Below are positions 1 through 12,500 of a DNA stretch of 64,000 nucleotides, piece after piece; position 1 is the stretch's first letter, and each line of letters starts with the position of its first letter. Source of the DNA: Smittia aterrima (Eukaryota > Arthropoda > Insecta > Diptera > Chironomidae). Below the pieces are notes generated by a model. It made no database searches and was not told the DNA's origin. It saw nothing but the letters and a program-made list of their open reading frames with translations. The position numbers and the translations under genes are program-made. The stretch lies in contig CP093830.1 in NCBI GenBank assembly GCA_033063855.1, positions 16,926,854-16,990,853 on the forward strand. Direction: 5' to 3'.

Positions 1-753
1 GTTTCGATTTCGGGTACTTGAGTTTCCGCCGAAGCTTGATCTGCTTTTCCTCGCCGACTCACTTGGTTCCTTTGGCTTTCGACTAGACTTCCTCGTCGTC
101 ACGGGCTTTTTCTTTCGCTTGTACCCATTTATATTATACTCGAAATCAGAATCAGCTTGCTCTTCTGACCCCACATCGTTTCCCTCCATGATATCATCGT
201 AGAACCAATCTTTCGACATTGACTCTTCCTTCAAGTTTTGACTATCTTTTGAATCTGTGTCAGCAGCGCCAAGGGAATTCGATTCGGCATCGATGAGAGC
301 TTGGAAGTCGTTCACTTTCTCGCCATCGGTTGCTGCTGTAAGGGCTGAAATTATTGTGCTAGTCGGTCCAGAAGTAATGCCTAAGCTCGGGGGAAGCATC
401 GTCGTGCAATTATCAGCAGCACGAAATCTATAAAATGGTCGACTTGAAAATTTTACTGAGCTCTTTTTACATCGCCAGCGTGGACTTGGATATGTGTAAA
501 TCTGCCCCTCCTTCAGACCTGGCAGTCGCTGTGATTTCTTAAGGTAAAGATTCGAATGTTTTTGGGCAACTCCAGTCTGCGGATCAAGGAAAGGCAATCG
601 CAGTCTTCGCTCGATACATAATCTTGAATTGAAGTTTGCACTGTATTCAATTAGTTCACTGTACGATGAGTCGTTAAGGAAGTTCTCAATCTTCAATAAA
701 TTGGTCATTTTATCGTTTATTTCGGTTGCGGGCGATTGCACTTTGAGAGCCAT
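1..753 (-). CDS. d4: d4 / DPF family (Requiem-type) protein, N-terminal part, cut by window edge
   Basis: One uninterrupted minus-strand frame of 251 codons runs from the ATG at 753 to the window edge. Residues about 30-75 contain the Requiem N-terminal signature (RLCIERRLRLPFLDPQTGVA, then a motif reading QIYTYPSPRW). In the DPF1/2/3 and insect d4 family this domain precedes a Kruppel-type finger and two PHD fingers that read acetylated histone tails; DPF proteins are BAF-type remodelling subunits. The finger and PHD exons would lie beyond base 1. After the signature come an acidic stretch and a basic, Ser/Lys-rich stretch (KRKKKPVTTRKSSRKPKEPS) that looks like a nuclear localisation signal. 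The start is chosen because the signature begins shortly after it. Family assignment is secure from the motif; the paralogue name is inferred. Confidence 0.88.
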   Translation of the reverse strand, partial: MALKVQSPATEINDKMTNLLKIENFLNDSSYSELIEYSANFNSRLCIERRLRLPFLDPQTGVAQKHSNLYLKKSQRLPGLKEGQIYTYPSPRWRCKKSSVKFSSRPFYRFRAADNCTTMLPPSLGITSGPTSTIISALTAATDGEKVNDFQALIDAESNSLGAADTDSKDSQNLKEESMSKDWFYDDIMEGNDVGSEEQADSDFEYNINGYKRKKKPVTTRKSSRKPKEPSESARKSRSSFGGNSSTRNRN

Positions 754-1176
754 TTGTGCTGGCTCTTTTCAATTAAATTTCCAACTTTTTTCATCAAAAA
801 ATTCTTATCAAATGTGAATCGGTCAGAGCCAATGTAGTTGCACAAAGTTTTTCGTTGGGTAAAATTATGTATAACTGTTCATAACCTTTTTCAATATACT
901 GTGAGGCAATCAAATGAAAATATTTCGAAAAGCTGAAGTTGCACAACGTTATACTTTGAGAAAAGTATAACCATTCAGTCCCTCTGGAATCGGTTAACTC
1001 TGAAAATCCTTTCAATTGTTTTGTGAACTGACAATTGCACAAGAAATTTAATTTAATTTCTAATTTTATTTGAACGACATTGAAGTTGCGGACAAAATTT
1101 ATTATTTTAAAGAATTTAAATTTCTTTAACTTGAAACTTTATATTGTGAGCGGAATCTGATGATTAAGTAGGTGGA
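754..1176. other. intergenic gap between d4 and Tip60
   Basis: About 420 bases separate the 3-prime end of Tip60 from the d4 start; both genes are on the minus strand. The stretch is AT-rich and should hold the Tip60 polyadenylation site and the d4 promoter and 5-prime UTR. An 82-codon open frame at 794-1042 (minus) has no recognisable domain and is treated as chance. Confidence 0.5.
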
Positions 1177-2969
1177 TTACCATTTAGATCGCTTGCTCCA
1201 ATCTTTTGGGCACCAATGCAGAAACTTTGAATCTATACGAATTGTTCGTTTCTCCATCGCCTTTCGATGGTGATCAATGACGTCCTTGGTAATACAGATT
1301 ATGTATTGGCCTTTGTAATAGTTGATTAAATTCAAGGTGCGTAACGTTGATATAACGTCATCCTTTTTAATTCCAGTCAACTCACTAATTTCGCTAAAAA
1401 AAAGAAGAATTATTTAATTACAAGTCAAATGTTTAAAGAACTTTAACTTACTTGATCGTCATTTGCGGTTTTTCATTGTCACCAACAGTTTCTTGGGCAA
1501 TGAGGATTTCTAGAATTGTATGAGCCCAATAAGAGCGATAGGAAAGAAGTCCGAGATCAGAGAGGGGCTTTTCTGGCGATCCACTTTTGCCTTCAGTCTT
1601 TGACAGCTCGTAGCCTAGAACAATTTTGGTTTCAATTCATTTTTAACGTAAAATTATAAGCCACTTACTGAATTCAATCAGCAACTTGCCATAACCCATT
1701 CGTTGATACGGTGGCAATGTGAGAATGCAAGCAACGTTATAATCCTCGGTACTTTCTTTTTCCTTTGAGAAATAGCCGACGATGTGGAATCCGCGGTTAT
1801 CAAATTCTGTCATCACGTAGAACAAGAATGGATCTGTGTCGTAGTACAGCGTTTTGTGATCTAAGAAAAGCTTTGCGAGGAGACACAGATTCTGAGCGTA
1901 GCATTTGTTCTTTCGGCCATCGATTTCAAAGAAGGAAATTGTACTCTTGCGATAGATTTCGTTGCCCGGTGGATTTCTAAGATTACATTTTGCGATGTGA
2001 CGCTCCAAACACTTTTTACTCTTGCGATACTTCAAACAAAATTCGCAGATGTAGATGCATTTGAGTGAACAAAGCTCTTGAGGATATGGTGAGAAGTACC
2101 ATGGCTTGATTCGATGTTTTCCTAGCTCAATTAATTCAATATTCTTCATGCGCGTTACAACATCGTCATGATGAGTGACCATACTTCCAGATTGTCTTGG
2201 GGTTTTCTCAAGAGGTTCTTGAGAATCATCATCTATCGATGGAGTGACAGGAGCTGGTGTAATCGGAGTGATTGGGGTCATAGGAGTGAGTGGAGTTGTA
2301 ACTGAGATCGACGGCGCTTTTCTCTTTCGATTGATCTTCTTTTGAAGAGCGGCCGCAAGCACTGCACTTCCATTGACTTGAATATCTGGCGTGTGATGAT
2401 GAACGGGACTGGTTGGACGTGAAGTGGATATAAGTCGTTTTGGAGTGGAGACTCCTGTCGTATTTTGACCTGTCGTCATTCCATCTTTTCTAGGAAATTG
2501 AACCTTTCTCGTGTCTAGATCTTCTTCTGGAACCCATTCATCTAATCTCTTGTTAACTAAAAACAAAGTCAAATTCAGAGAATTTCTTAGGATAATTCAA
2601 TTTCTACTCACAATCGACGTAATGGACATAGTAATAATTTGTTTCTTGATGTTCTTTAATGCTTATAATCTCAGCGAGTGGCCACTCTTCCGTTCCTGAC
2701 ATGCGAACAGGCAGTCTACATCCTTCCATCAACGATGACTACAATGGAAAGAAGAAAATTGCAAATAAATTTCTCGCACACTGGATCTTAGGTTTGTTTA
2801 CACTCAATTTCAATTTAAAAATTTGATAATTTCAAATTTTATTGAAAGTACACAAACTTCAATGAAATCTTTTAGTGCTTGCACTTACAGTAGAGTCGCA
2901 GATTGAGGAGAGCGCATCTGGTTCTAGTTTAATGATCATTTCAGCATTAAAACTTGAATTCTTTTCCAT
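1177..2969 (-). CDS. Tip60: Tip60 / KAT5 MYST-family histone acetyltransferase
   Basis: Complete gene of five exons: 2889-2969, 2612-2738, 1669-2556, 1452-1614 and 1177-1393, all with GT-AG borders, giving 491 residues (human KAT5 is about 513). Residues about 30-85 form the Tudor-knot chromodomain (YYVHYVDFNKRLDEW). A Thr-Pro repeat linker follows (about 155-175). The MYST C2HC finger uses C241, C244, H256 and C260. The acetyl-CoA loop is QRMGYGK (about 354-360), the likely catalytic Cys is in NVACILTLPP (about 346) and the conserved Glu in SPEKPLSDLG. The C-terminus ends KDWSKRSKW, as in the family. Tip60 is the acetyltransferase of the NuA4/Tip60 complex, acting on H4 and H2A variants in transcription and DNA repair. 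The first exon (27 residues) is less conserved, so the exact start is slightly uncertain. Confidence 0.96.
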
Positions 2970-3349
2970 TTCTAATTTTTTGGCGAGATCTCGTAGTTGG
3001 TTGCCACTCGTTGTAGTTTCATTTTTTTGAAACTTTTTTATTCGGTAAATCTTCTTTCATCTGAACCGGCTTCTTTTACGATACTGCAAGTGTAAGAAGA
3101 AATCATGGAAAGTTACTCGTGCCGTCGCCACGACTTTATCGGTTGTTTATTCGCGTTGTTTATTTAAAATAAAATTTAAACTTTATTTAACAAAATTAAA
3201 TTTTCGTTATTCAATCAAAATTTAATAAAACCCGCGGCTATCAACTCTGGAAGTAAAACATTTTCTATAAAAGCACTTTGAGACACTTTTGTTGCAATGA
3301 TCAGCTGCAACGAGGTAATTCTTCTTCATAAGGTCATAGAGGGTTGAAA
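2970..3349. other. gap between the C3orf33-like gene and Tip60
   Basis: This 380-base gap holds the Tip60 5-prime UTR and promoter and the 3-prime UTR of the C3orf33-like gene. Both genes run on the minus strand. No further coding signal was seen. Confidence 0.5.
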
Positions 3350-4213
3350 CTAACGAACGAGTGCTGGAAGTTTTTGTTCTCCTTTCTTCATATTGAAGAC
3401 AAACTTTTCCCATCCAGTTCTCAGATACCATCTAAGATAAGGCTCTCGCAAAGTACTCCATTGACCTTTTCTCCATCGTTTCGCTTTTGCTTCACTCGCT
3501 TTCAATTGCTTGTGATAGTTTCTGAAGCCTGTCTGAGTTTGTGAGTAAATTTCAGTTGAAAGAGGCGCAGCCTTTGCGAATCCTAAGCCGACGAGAGCTC
3601 TTCCGATGTCGAGGTCTTGCTTGTTTTTCTGTTCGAGGAAGACTATGGCTTCACATTCGTTTCCAGTGTTGTTGCATGGAAGAAACTTCACTTTTTCATT
3701 TGTCGCAAGAATTTGCAACCAACTAAAACCGTTGGTGTCGATCTGAACTCCAGCTACCTAAAAATGACGTGCGACGAAAATTTGCGTGAGATCACCGCGG
3801 ATAAAAATAAACTTTCACCTTGACTTACTTTTATCGGTAAAGCTCGATTAGTGATCGATATGTCCACCGGCGGTTTATGGTTGACGAGAAGCACTGGTCC
3901 TTTCGCTGTTGGCTCAATCTTCCTGACAACTCCACTTTGAACCACTTTTTCCTTCAAGAAATGAGTTGGAATGTCAGAAGCCTTCGTGAACTTGGATATT
4001 GGTCGCTTCCGGTAGAAGGCATACAGTAAAGCTCCACAACTTAATCCATATAAACCGAACTGATAAAAGATAAAAGTTAATTCCAGTGCAGAGTAAGAAC
4101 CACCTTCGTAACAAGAGGATTTCTATTCTCACCTCTGTCATTCGATTGTTCTTCTCGATGGCTCCACAAAAATCGTCATAAGCCTGGCCCACTGTCGCTG
4201 ACAACTGCTGCAT
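3350..4213 (-). CDS. C3orf33-like protein with membrane anchor and SNase-like fold
   Basis: Three exons (4133-4213, 3829-4059, 3350-3757), all phase 0 with good GT-AG borders, give 239 residues. The start of exon 2 encodes a short hydrophobic segment (FGLYGLSCGALLYAFY, about residues 28-43) followed by basic residues, as expected of a single membrane anchor. The remainder has the staphylococcal-nuclease-like layout of the C3orf33 family: LPIK near the middle, GRALVGLGFAKAAPL, then a charged helix rich in Lys/Glu (QLKASEAKAKRWRKGQWSTL). No intact nuclease active site was recognised, and family members have no settled biochemical role. The gene is transcribed away from Gemin3 across a 420-base gap. 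The family name comes from overall pattern and is less certain than the exon structure. Confidence 0.75.
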
Positions 4214-4635
4214 TTTATTTTTGGCTGGGAACTACTTTGTTTACCTTCTCGATCTTGAACGATTATGAACTCTTCTGATAATGATAATGGGAGATTTCAA
4301 AGTTTATGTCACACCACATACTAAAATTGCACAACAAAAGTCTTCCTCTGAAATGGAAATATTGTGAACGCTTTTTTGACTTTTCTACGTAGCAAAATCT
4401 GGAAGCAAATCTGACTGAGATATTTTAGATGAAAAATAAAATCCCTTTTCAAAGAGAGTCTCGAACTGCTTAATCCACTTTTTGTTTACATTTTTGCCGC
4501 CCATCAAAACGATTCGAAACTTTATCAAATAAGTTTGATTAAAGTTGATTTGAAGATTAAAATCAAGAGAGCGAGGTAAGTTCCAGCATACATTAAAAGT
4601 TTTCTTCGATTTTAAGTGAATTTCTCTTTTTTCAG
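4214..4635. promoter_or_regulatory. divergent promoter region and Gemin3 5-prime UTR intron
   Basis: This 422-base gap lies between two genes transcribed in opposite directions, so it should carry both promoters. Inside it a consensus donor (GAG then GTAAGT, intron starting 4576) and a pyrimidine-rich acceptor ending at 4635 define a 60-base 5-prime UTR intron. Its acceptor AG is followed immediately by the Gemin3 ATG. No TATA box was picked out with confidence. Confidence 0.55.
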
Positions 4636-6567
4636 ATGAACGGAGACTCGGCAAATAAAGATAAAGAGCCGAATGGAGTTCAGATTCAGAGAACTGCAGA
4701 TATTGAAGTTGCAGAAGACTTTACCTTCTCAAAGTTTATGTTGTCGGATAAACTATTGAAATCGTTGAGTAACTTGAACTTTGTGAAGCCAAGTCCTATT
4801 CAATTGAAGGTGATTCCTTTGGCAAGATGTGGACTCGATATGGTGAGAGTGACTTTGGTTTTTATTCCCTTAACATTAATTTAATTTCTATTTTAGATAA
4901 TGCAAGCAAAATCAGGAACCGGAAAGACATTGGCATTCGCAATTTGTCTGCTCGAGAACTACAATCCTGATCTAAAGTTCCCTCAATCACTTGTTATCGT
5001 ACCAACACGAGAGATTGCTGTACAAATCGTTGGAGTCTTAAAGGAGCTTGGTCGTAATCAGAAACATTTCAAAGCTTGTGAATTCATTGGCGGATGCGAA
5101 ATAGCAAATGATCGGAAGAACATTCAAACGACGAAGGTCATTGTTGGAACTCCAGGTCGAATTCTTCATCTCATCAACAATCAAATATTTAATGTCAGCA
5201 ACATAAAGACCTTAGTGCTTGACGAAGCTGATAAACTTCTCGAGAGTGGGCAAATGGCGAAAGATGTTAAATCAATTCTCAATGCAATGCAAAAGAAAAT
5301 TCAAATTTTGGCAGCTACAGCAACGGTCACTGATCACATGGAAAATATATTAAAGACGACAATGAAAAATCCGATTGGAATTACACCAAAGCATGAGGTT
5401 CCAGTTCTGCTTGGAATTAAACAATTCGTTAAGATCCTCCCAAGAGAAAATGACAACATCGCTTTGATGAATGCAAAGATCAACGAGCTGGTAAAAATAT
5501 TTTCAAGAATTACGTTTAAGCAGTGCTTGCTCTTTACGGATTCACAATCAAAGACAGAGAGTTACGGCAATTACTTAAAAAAGAAAGGATGGCCTAACGA
5601 AGTGATCAATGGAGCTCAAGAACAATCTCAGAGACTAGAAGTTCTCGAAAAACTGGTCAACTTTAAATGTCGAGTGCTGATAACAACTGATTTGATGGCA
5701 AGAGGAATCGACGTTGAAAATATTAATTTGATTATCAATCTTGATCTGCCTTATGATTGCTTCACGTACCTTCATCGCATTGGGCGAGCTGGTCGATTTG
5801 GATCACACGGTTTAGCGATAACTTTCGTAAACGGTGAAGAAGATTTAGGAAAAATTCAGAAAATACTTGGAGATATCGGAGGCGAAAATCTGAACGCAAT
5901 GAAGTTTCCCGATGAGTCAACTGACTACGATTTCTGGAATTTCGATAAGAAACAAGAAGGAACACTCGAAACGATCGCTGGTTTCTCAAACTTCAATTCA
6001 ACTGCCGAAGAAGATGACACGTTGGTAAATAATTTGGCTCTCTTGGATATAGCAAAGAAACTTGTCGATGATAAAAGTGAGAAGAAAAGTTTTGATTTGA
6101 ACGCGATCATGAAAGATTTTGAGAAAAACTCATCTGGAATTGTTGAACTGATTGAAACTCAAAATGCTGCTGCCTCAGAAAATACCTTAGAAGACAATAT
6201 TTTCTTAAAAACGATCGAGGACTTAAACTTATATGAAAATGAAATCGTCAACAAGGAAGACGAGAAGAAAGAAGTTCGTCATGTCATTTTCAAGCGAAAT
6301 GAAATCATTGAAGACGCTGATTCTGAAAGTAGCGAAAGCGATTTTGATGAAAACGAGGAAACTGACACATCAGAGGAGTTCGACGACGACGATCAACATG
6401 AAAATCCACCTCAAGAGAGCGATTCTCATCCACACTCATTCCATCAAACGCCAAATCATTACTCAACGTACTATCAACACGCATCCAACAACTACTCTCA
6501 ATGGGAAAATATTTATCATTTTCAACTTGCGAATATTCAGAATTACATTCAACGCATCAAAAAATGA
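4636..6567 (+). CDS. Gem3: DEAD-box RNA helicase of the DDX20 / Gemin3 type
   Basis: Two exons, 4636-4842 and 4897-6567, joined by a 54-base intron, give 625 residues. Helicase motifs in order: Q motif (VKPSPIQLKVIPL), motif I AKSGTGKT (about 73-80), PTREIA (105-110), TPGR (154-157), DEAD (178-181), motif III as AAT rather than SAT (208-210), ARGID (337-341) and HRIGRAGR (362-369). The phrase RCGLDMIMQAKSGTGKT across the splice is characteristic of DDX20/Gemin3, the helicase of the SMN complex that assembles Sm-class snRNPs. After the helicase core lies an acidic Ser/Asp-rich stretch, then a His/Gln/Tyr-rich end. The protein is shorter than human DDX20 (about 824) and the fly protein (about 1028), so the divergent C-terminal extension is reduced. 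Two AATAAA signals follow at 6572 and 6593. Confidence 0.9.
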
Positions 6568-6571
6568 ATTA

Positions 6572-6598
6572 AATAAATCAAATATCGAGACCAATAAA
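6572..6598 (+). terminator. polyadenylation signals of the Gemin3-type gene
   Basis: AATAAA occurs at 6572-6577 and 6593-6598, five and twenty-six bases after the stop codon. The second or both could direct 3-prime end formation, which implies a very short 3-prime UTR. Confidence 0.6.
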
Positions 6599-9500
6599 TT
6601 AAATAAAAATTGAAGTTAATTAATTTAACATGCGAAAAGCATGCGAAGAACTTACAAAAACATGCGGAAGCGTTTTCAATGATTCGGATAATCGAGATGC
6701 GGTAAAAAAACATTTCATTCTCTCATTCTTCAGTGGACTTTCAACGCGTAAAGACGGAAAAGAATTCGTTCCGCAAAAATAAAATAAAAGACGCCATTTT
6801 GAAAAGTTACTTTTTGGACAGAAAAACAAGTATTAATTTGTGATATTAAATGAAGACTGTGCTACAAACACGGTGAGTAAAGTGATCTTTATCGGGGATT
6901 GATTAAGTTGAAGCGAAAAGTGGTCGTGTTGAAGAGAATAATTTTTCCGATCCTGGGCGTCATCAGGCGGGTTAGTTTTTATGTAAAAGTCGCAATGTTT
7001 TCGTCCCGGAAAATATTTCGAAAGCTTGTTGTGATCATTGCAATTCTCAATTCAAATTATTTTCATAAATTTATCGAGTGTTGTATAGTGGAAAAGTGAA
7101 AATAAATTTTCCGACGGTCTACAGCAAGAAAAAGCAAATGGCGATTTTTCACTAACACAATGGACACATTTCCACGCGCGTAACGATACGAAAACCACTC
7201 ACCCACACACACTCAACGCTGGCGATTATTATGCTTCGGAAAATATTTTCTTCTCGTTTCGATTCTCGAACATAAAAAAGCACAAAGCCTTATCGCATCA
7301 CCCAACACAAACAGAGAGCGTGAACGAAAGGCGAATATTTCGAAAGAGCACAACAAGATCATCACCAACAGAAAACTTTATTTCCTTCTAAGAAAATATG
7401 ATCTCACCGTCGAAACTTTTTTACACACACGCGAAGTGAGTCGAGTGAGAGAATAAAACATTTTGTAAGGTAGCGCGAGGCACATAAAAAGTTTATATTA
7501 TGTCGATGCTCAGGGCTGGGAGTTAGCGCTTTATCGAGAAAGACCATTTTCTTCGTAAGAACTTTAAAAAAGCTTCGTCAAGCGCTCTTGAAAATCTTTC
7601 ATTCGATCTCTCTGTCTTCATCTACATCTACAACAAAACTTGCCTTGAAGGCACAGTCAAAAAATTCATTAACATGACTTCGACTCTGCCCATTTCCACA
7701 TATAAGCTCTGTTTGCTGTTTTCGTTAAACGTGTTCTGGAAAACCCAGAGCCAAGCTAGATGTTTGTGTAGCGCGCGGCACTGATCGTATGGAAATTCAA
7801 ACCATTCTCGTTTCTACACCCATAATTATTGCGCAAATATTCATAATCTCTCGAAAAGCGCCACACGTTCGGCAGATGTGGATTGAGGAGGGAATCATTA
7901 GAACTTTACCCTGAACAAAAAGCCCACACAATCGTTAAATCAAACATCAATCATTAAACACTAGAGGAAAAGCATGTAGCAGCAGCGTTTTAGCATTGAC
8001 TTTGAAAAAAATAATAAGGCAAGCGAGCAAAACCAGCCAAGAGCGCGGAAAATAAATGTTCAAGTTCATAGCAAATTGCACGAGTAGTCAATTGCAGTCG
8101 ATTTGCAATTTATTGCTAAGTTTAAAAATGCAACATAGCAAATTTTTTCTTTCTTCTAACATTGTGAGTTGTTTTCCTCATCGATTATTTTTCGTACGCC
8201 TTCGTCATCATCTGTACAAAAAAAATGGTCGTCGCCTCGCTTAGCAATCTCCCCGCAAAAAGCGACTGGGAAACGAGAAGGGAAGGTGTACAGTTTGATC
8301 AAATGATGCGATGTTGGAAAAGTGAAGCATACAAGCAAAGAGACCGATCCATTCCTTTTCACATTTCGTTTCGGTGTTTGTTCTTCTTTCCTCTTCTCTG
8401 TACGTCTGAAAAACACTTTAATGAAGGAAAATGTGTTCAGAAAGGAAACTGTCGATGAATGCTCTCGCACACACACAAACAGTCTTTACAACAAAAGAAG
8501 AGCCCGTTCTGTAAGCTGCTGTCTCTTGAAGAGAAAGAAGTATAATATATCCAAAAAGGAACTCCAATCATTTGGAAATTTCGAAAAATACGCTTCGCAC
8601 TGTTCTTATGCTCGTGTTGCGACTCGAGGAAAATTATTGAAACATCTGCCTTCAGAAACCCCAAAACAACACACTGTGTAAAGCGAAACGACGAGTGTGG
8701 AAAGAGGCACAGAAGAGAAAATCGAAAGCAACGTTAACAAAAAAAAACTGTTCAACAAAGGACAATCGCGATGCTTTTCTTTCAATGGGGGAAGAAGTTG
8801 ATGGCAGCGAGGCTTAAATAATGGGACGGACGAGGGGATTTACGATCCGTCTGATCGCTTCGAGTGATTCATCTTTCTCATCATTCAGAATTCATTCCTC
8901 CCCCTAACACAATTCGCTTCCAATCTCCGGTGCCAACCCATGCTCATGCTGCTTCACCCGTTTCGATTTCCTCAAGTTGAGACTTTCGCCATTCGTCTAA
9001 CGTGCGTTTCAGTTGCTGTTTTTCATCTCCCCTACATTAAAAGTTGTTATGCTGAGCTCTCGACAGCGGCAGCAGCAATGCATTGTACACAAGAAAAAAA
9101 AGTTCCCCCTTTTATTAAAATTTCCCATTTGTTCATCATGCGAAGGGGTCCCATTAAAATCTATAAACCCGAAAGCATTTGTAATGGCATCGTATGCTCT
9201 CTTCGAAAATTTCCATCGAAAACAGAATTAGAAAGAAAAATCCAACGCCGATCGTTTGTCGATTACAATAAAAATCTAAACATTTGCGACCCTCGCAACT
9301 GCTTCAAACTTTTTTTTCATGCTGAAATGTAGCAATGGGGAAAATTAGTTTATTGTTTGCTTTTTTCAATCTCAAATCTCATGAGCAGCAAGGGCACGAA
9401 TAATAAAAATCGTAAAAGTGGCTCGATCTATCGGGCTGAGATTAAAACTTCTTCTCGAAAAAGTTAGCACGCGCATAATCTTTGTCAGGTGGTGTGCGAT

Positions 9501-12500
9501 CCCTTAAGAGTTGCGAAATGCTGAGTCACGAAAGTCTGCTTCGCCCTCAGTGCAGCTCAATCTCACGAGAATATTCGTTTCTACGTTTCAAAGAACGCTA
9601 ATGAACGCGTCAAGAGGAACACAGTTGAATTTTTCCACCAACTCAAAACTGCGAAACTTCAAAACATCGCCACAAAAATTTATGATTTTTCTCGACGGTT
9701 TAATATTCCGAGTGGATCGACGTTATGTTCGCTCGGTGTGCATGTGTGTGCGCGGATGAATTTTCGGTTGGAAACTTATTATGTGCCATTTAAAAATGAC
9801 TTTCGGGCTATATCGGATCACTCGTGTATGTGTGTCTGCTTGCTCATGTAAAGATCTCCGTGTTGCGATGTTGAAAAACATTTTATGCCACATAAACGAT
9901 TACATTTTTCGGGAAAATCTATTTGTCCCATTCTCACTTATTGACGCATCCGCTTAAAACCCGAATTTCCACCAAAGAGAGAAGAAGAGAAAATGTTTTT
10001 GCGCTACCCGAAACCCGACCCGATGGCAAAAGCCGAAAAATTGATGTTGCTCTCGAGAGCCTCGCTCAGTTGAGATCGTCGATTGTGAAAAAGAAGTTGT
10101 GTGCCCAGATCGAGATTCGGATAATTTTTCTTTGTATGGTGACTTCATTTTGGTCATCATTAAAAGTGAGTGGTGCGCATTCGTTCATTTGTATTAGTCT
10201 TTGAGTATTTCGTTCTTTCGACGCTGATAAAATATGTTGTGTGTTTTGATCAATTTCCAAATAAGTTGAGACACTTTAAAAATTTCAAATAATTCGCATG
10301 AAGATCACAGAAAATCAAACACGAATGCACTTGCGAAAGACAAGCGAAGGCTTACCATAAATTTAAATTCTTGTGTTGGCGTTGCACTTGGAAACAAACG
10401 GTAGCTTGTAAAATATTTTACCCTGCTGTAAGAAAGAATTTTTTCGGGTTTATGTATTTGACAATCGAGTGAAAAAAGAGCTGGAGAATATTCAAAAATG
10501 TCTACAACTAACATTCTTAAAACTCTCCCTCGAGCATTTTTCGAAACTCGAGAAGACGAATTTCCTTCTCATCGCCGCCACGAAGCATTTCTCATTTTCC
10601 TGTTCTCGTCTGTACGCTTCCTCCCCCTTCCTCTTCGAGACAGTAACCAAGAACAAGAAGAAGATATTGTGAAAGAAAAAATCATATTCTGAGTGCCCGA
10701 TGATCGAATTCAGTTTTCAAATGAAGCAAAACTTGAAAAACATTTTTTCTTTTTCTTCACTCTTCGTCAGCCCACATGAAAAAAAAGTGTAGATGAAAAA
10801 CAAGTTGTATGTTAAAGCTCTTTATTTTTTTTGTTACTTCAATGTTCTTTTCGACCTTATATCACTGAAAATAATATGTGACGATGACGAAGAGCGTACA
10901 GCTGTATGTGAATGTGAAAATTTTATTTTGTGCTTCGTTCTCTTTTCGATTGTATTAAGTTTCAACCTGGCACTGTTGGCTCTTTTTTTGTGTGTGCCTC
11001 TCGCTTAAAGAGAAATTCGTTGCGATGAAACTTTCGGGAAAAGCAGCAACAACAAAAGAAACCTCTTGGACATGAAGTGGTTCCATGATTTCGTTTTGGG
11101 TTGTGCGAAATAAGACAAAAATGTGGAGACTTCTTACTTCAAATATCTTCTTACACCACAACGACTACATTATTCGATTAAGTGAATTTCCGGCGTGTTA
11201 AATTATTTCTTTTGCGGAGAGTTCACTCGCTCGCATAAATTTAGTGATTTTATTGGCCATCCTAAAGGCCAAGCCCAAAACGAGAGATAAAATCTGCGCG
11301 CGCTGCTTACACTGAAATGCGATTTTCACATCTCATTCGAAAACAATTTCGTTTTGCCATTGACACAGCGTGTTTTCACATTTTCTCTCGATCTCGGACG
11401 TTGCGATGGCAGCTGAACGAAAAAAGTACTTTATGTAATTGACATGTAAAAATAAACTTCTGACAATGATGATCATCATGTGTCGTTGTTGCTTTAATAA
11501 GTATTGTGTGATTCTTGCACAAGGTAAGCGAATGACTCGCACTACTGCTGACTTATTGATAGTTTCTTTTCTGCGACAAAAACAAAAAAAAAAGCTTCAA
11601 AGGAAAAATGTCCATTTCGATTTCTTTAAAGCAGCAGCAGCACAAAGATTTATGTATGAAGATATAGAAGAAGAAGAAATCGAATAAAAAAAAGCACACA
11701 AGCCTGACCATAAAAAACACTTTGTTCGCTTTAACCTTCACTTTAAACAACTGAAAAAAATGTGCTTAAAAACGAAAAACCATCATGTATGAGGCTTTCA
11801 AGCAGCACGAGCGATTTTATGGTTTTATTTATTTATGGTTTGACTGTTTTTACAAATCGCGAAGCTTAAAGTGATCGTCGTACTCCCTCGCGAGAATTCA
11901 GCTGATGAGAAATCATTACTCTGAAGTTCGAACACGCGCAAATTCCCAACGAATAGCGACGCAACAACAAACCAAAATTAAATATCTCGTCGCGATTAAC
12001 ATAAATACTATTAGGAACGATGAACTTAACTATAGCTTGGCTCTGGCTCTCAATCATGATGGCAAGTGCGAAAGTAAAATAATGAATCTCGCATACAATC
12101 AGCGCAATTCTCGTCTCTCGACGTAAGCCGAACAGAAATTATCGAGTCCCATTTTTTAATCCCCCAAAAAGACAACATTCAAAGCTTTTCTTCTCGCGAA
12201 TCGAGACGCGGCATTTGAATGAATGCGGCACACTTGTTGGTACGAGTAAAGATTATTTTCTGTTTCCCTTCTTCGTGTCCACATTCTCTCTCCTTTGTTG
12301 TTTGTCTCCGGTGCTGTTGATTAAGCATCGCTTATTTGGCAGTATTTGAAAAGAAAACAACTTGAATTCATTACTGATGTTGTGCGCACACGGCATGTGG
12401 GTGGATGGAAATCAACGGCTTTCAAGATAAATGCAAGAAGAAAACGGAGAGTTGAATGATTTGAAACATGATCGTGAAGCGTTGTCGAAGGCTTTTGATG

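Noticed and set aside
794..1042. 82-codon minus-strand open frame between Tip60 and d4
   Set aside because: No domain, no splice signals, composition like non-coding flanks; sits in the expected d4 5-prime UTR/promoter.
8156..10692. Many overlapping frames of 60-130 codons on both strands upstream of lola
   Set aside because: Rich in Ser/Phe/Lys from low-complexity bases, no recognisable motif, and several overlap one another in opposite strands.
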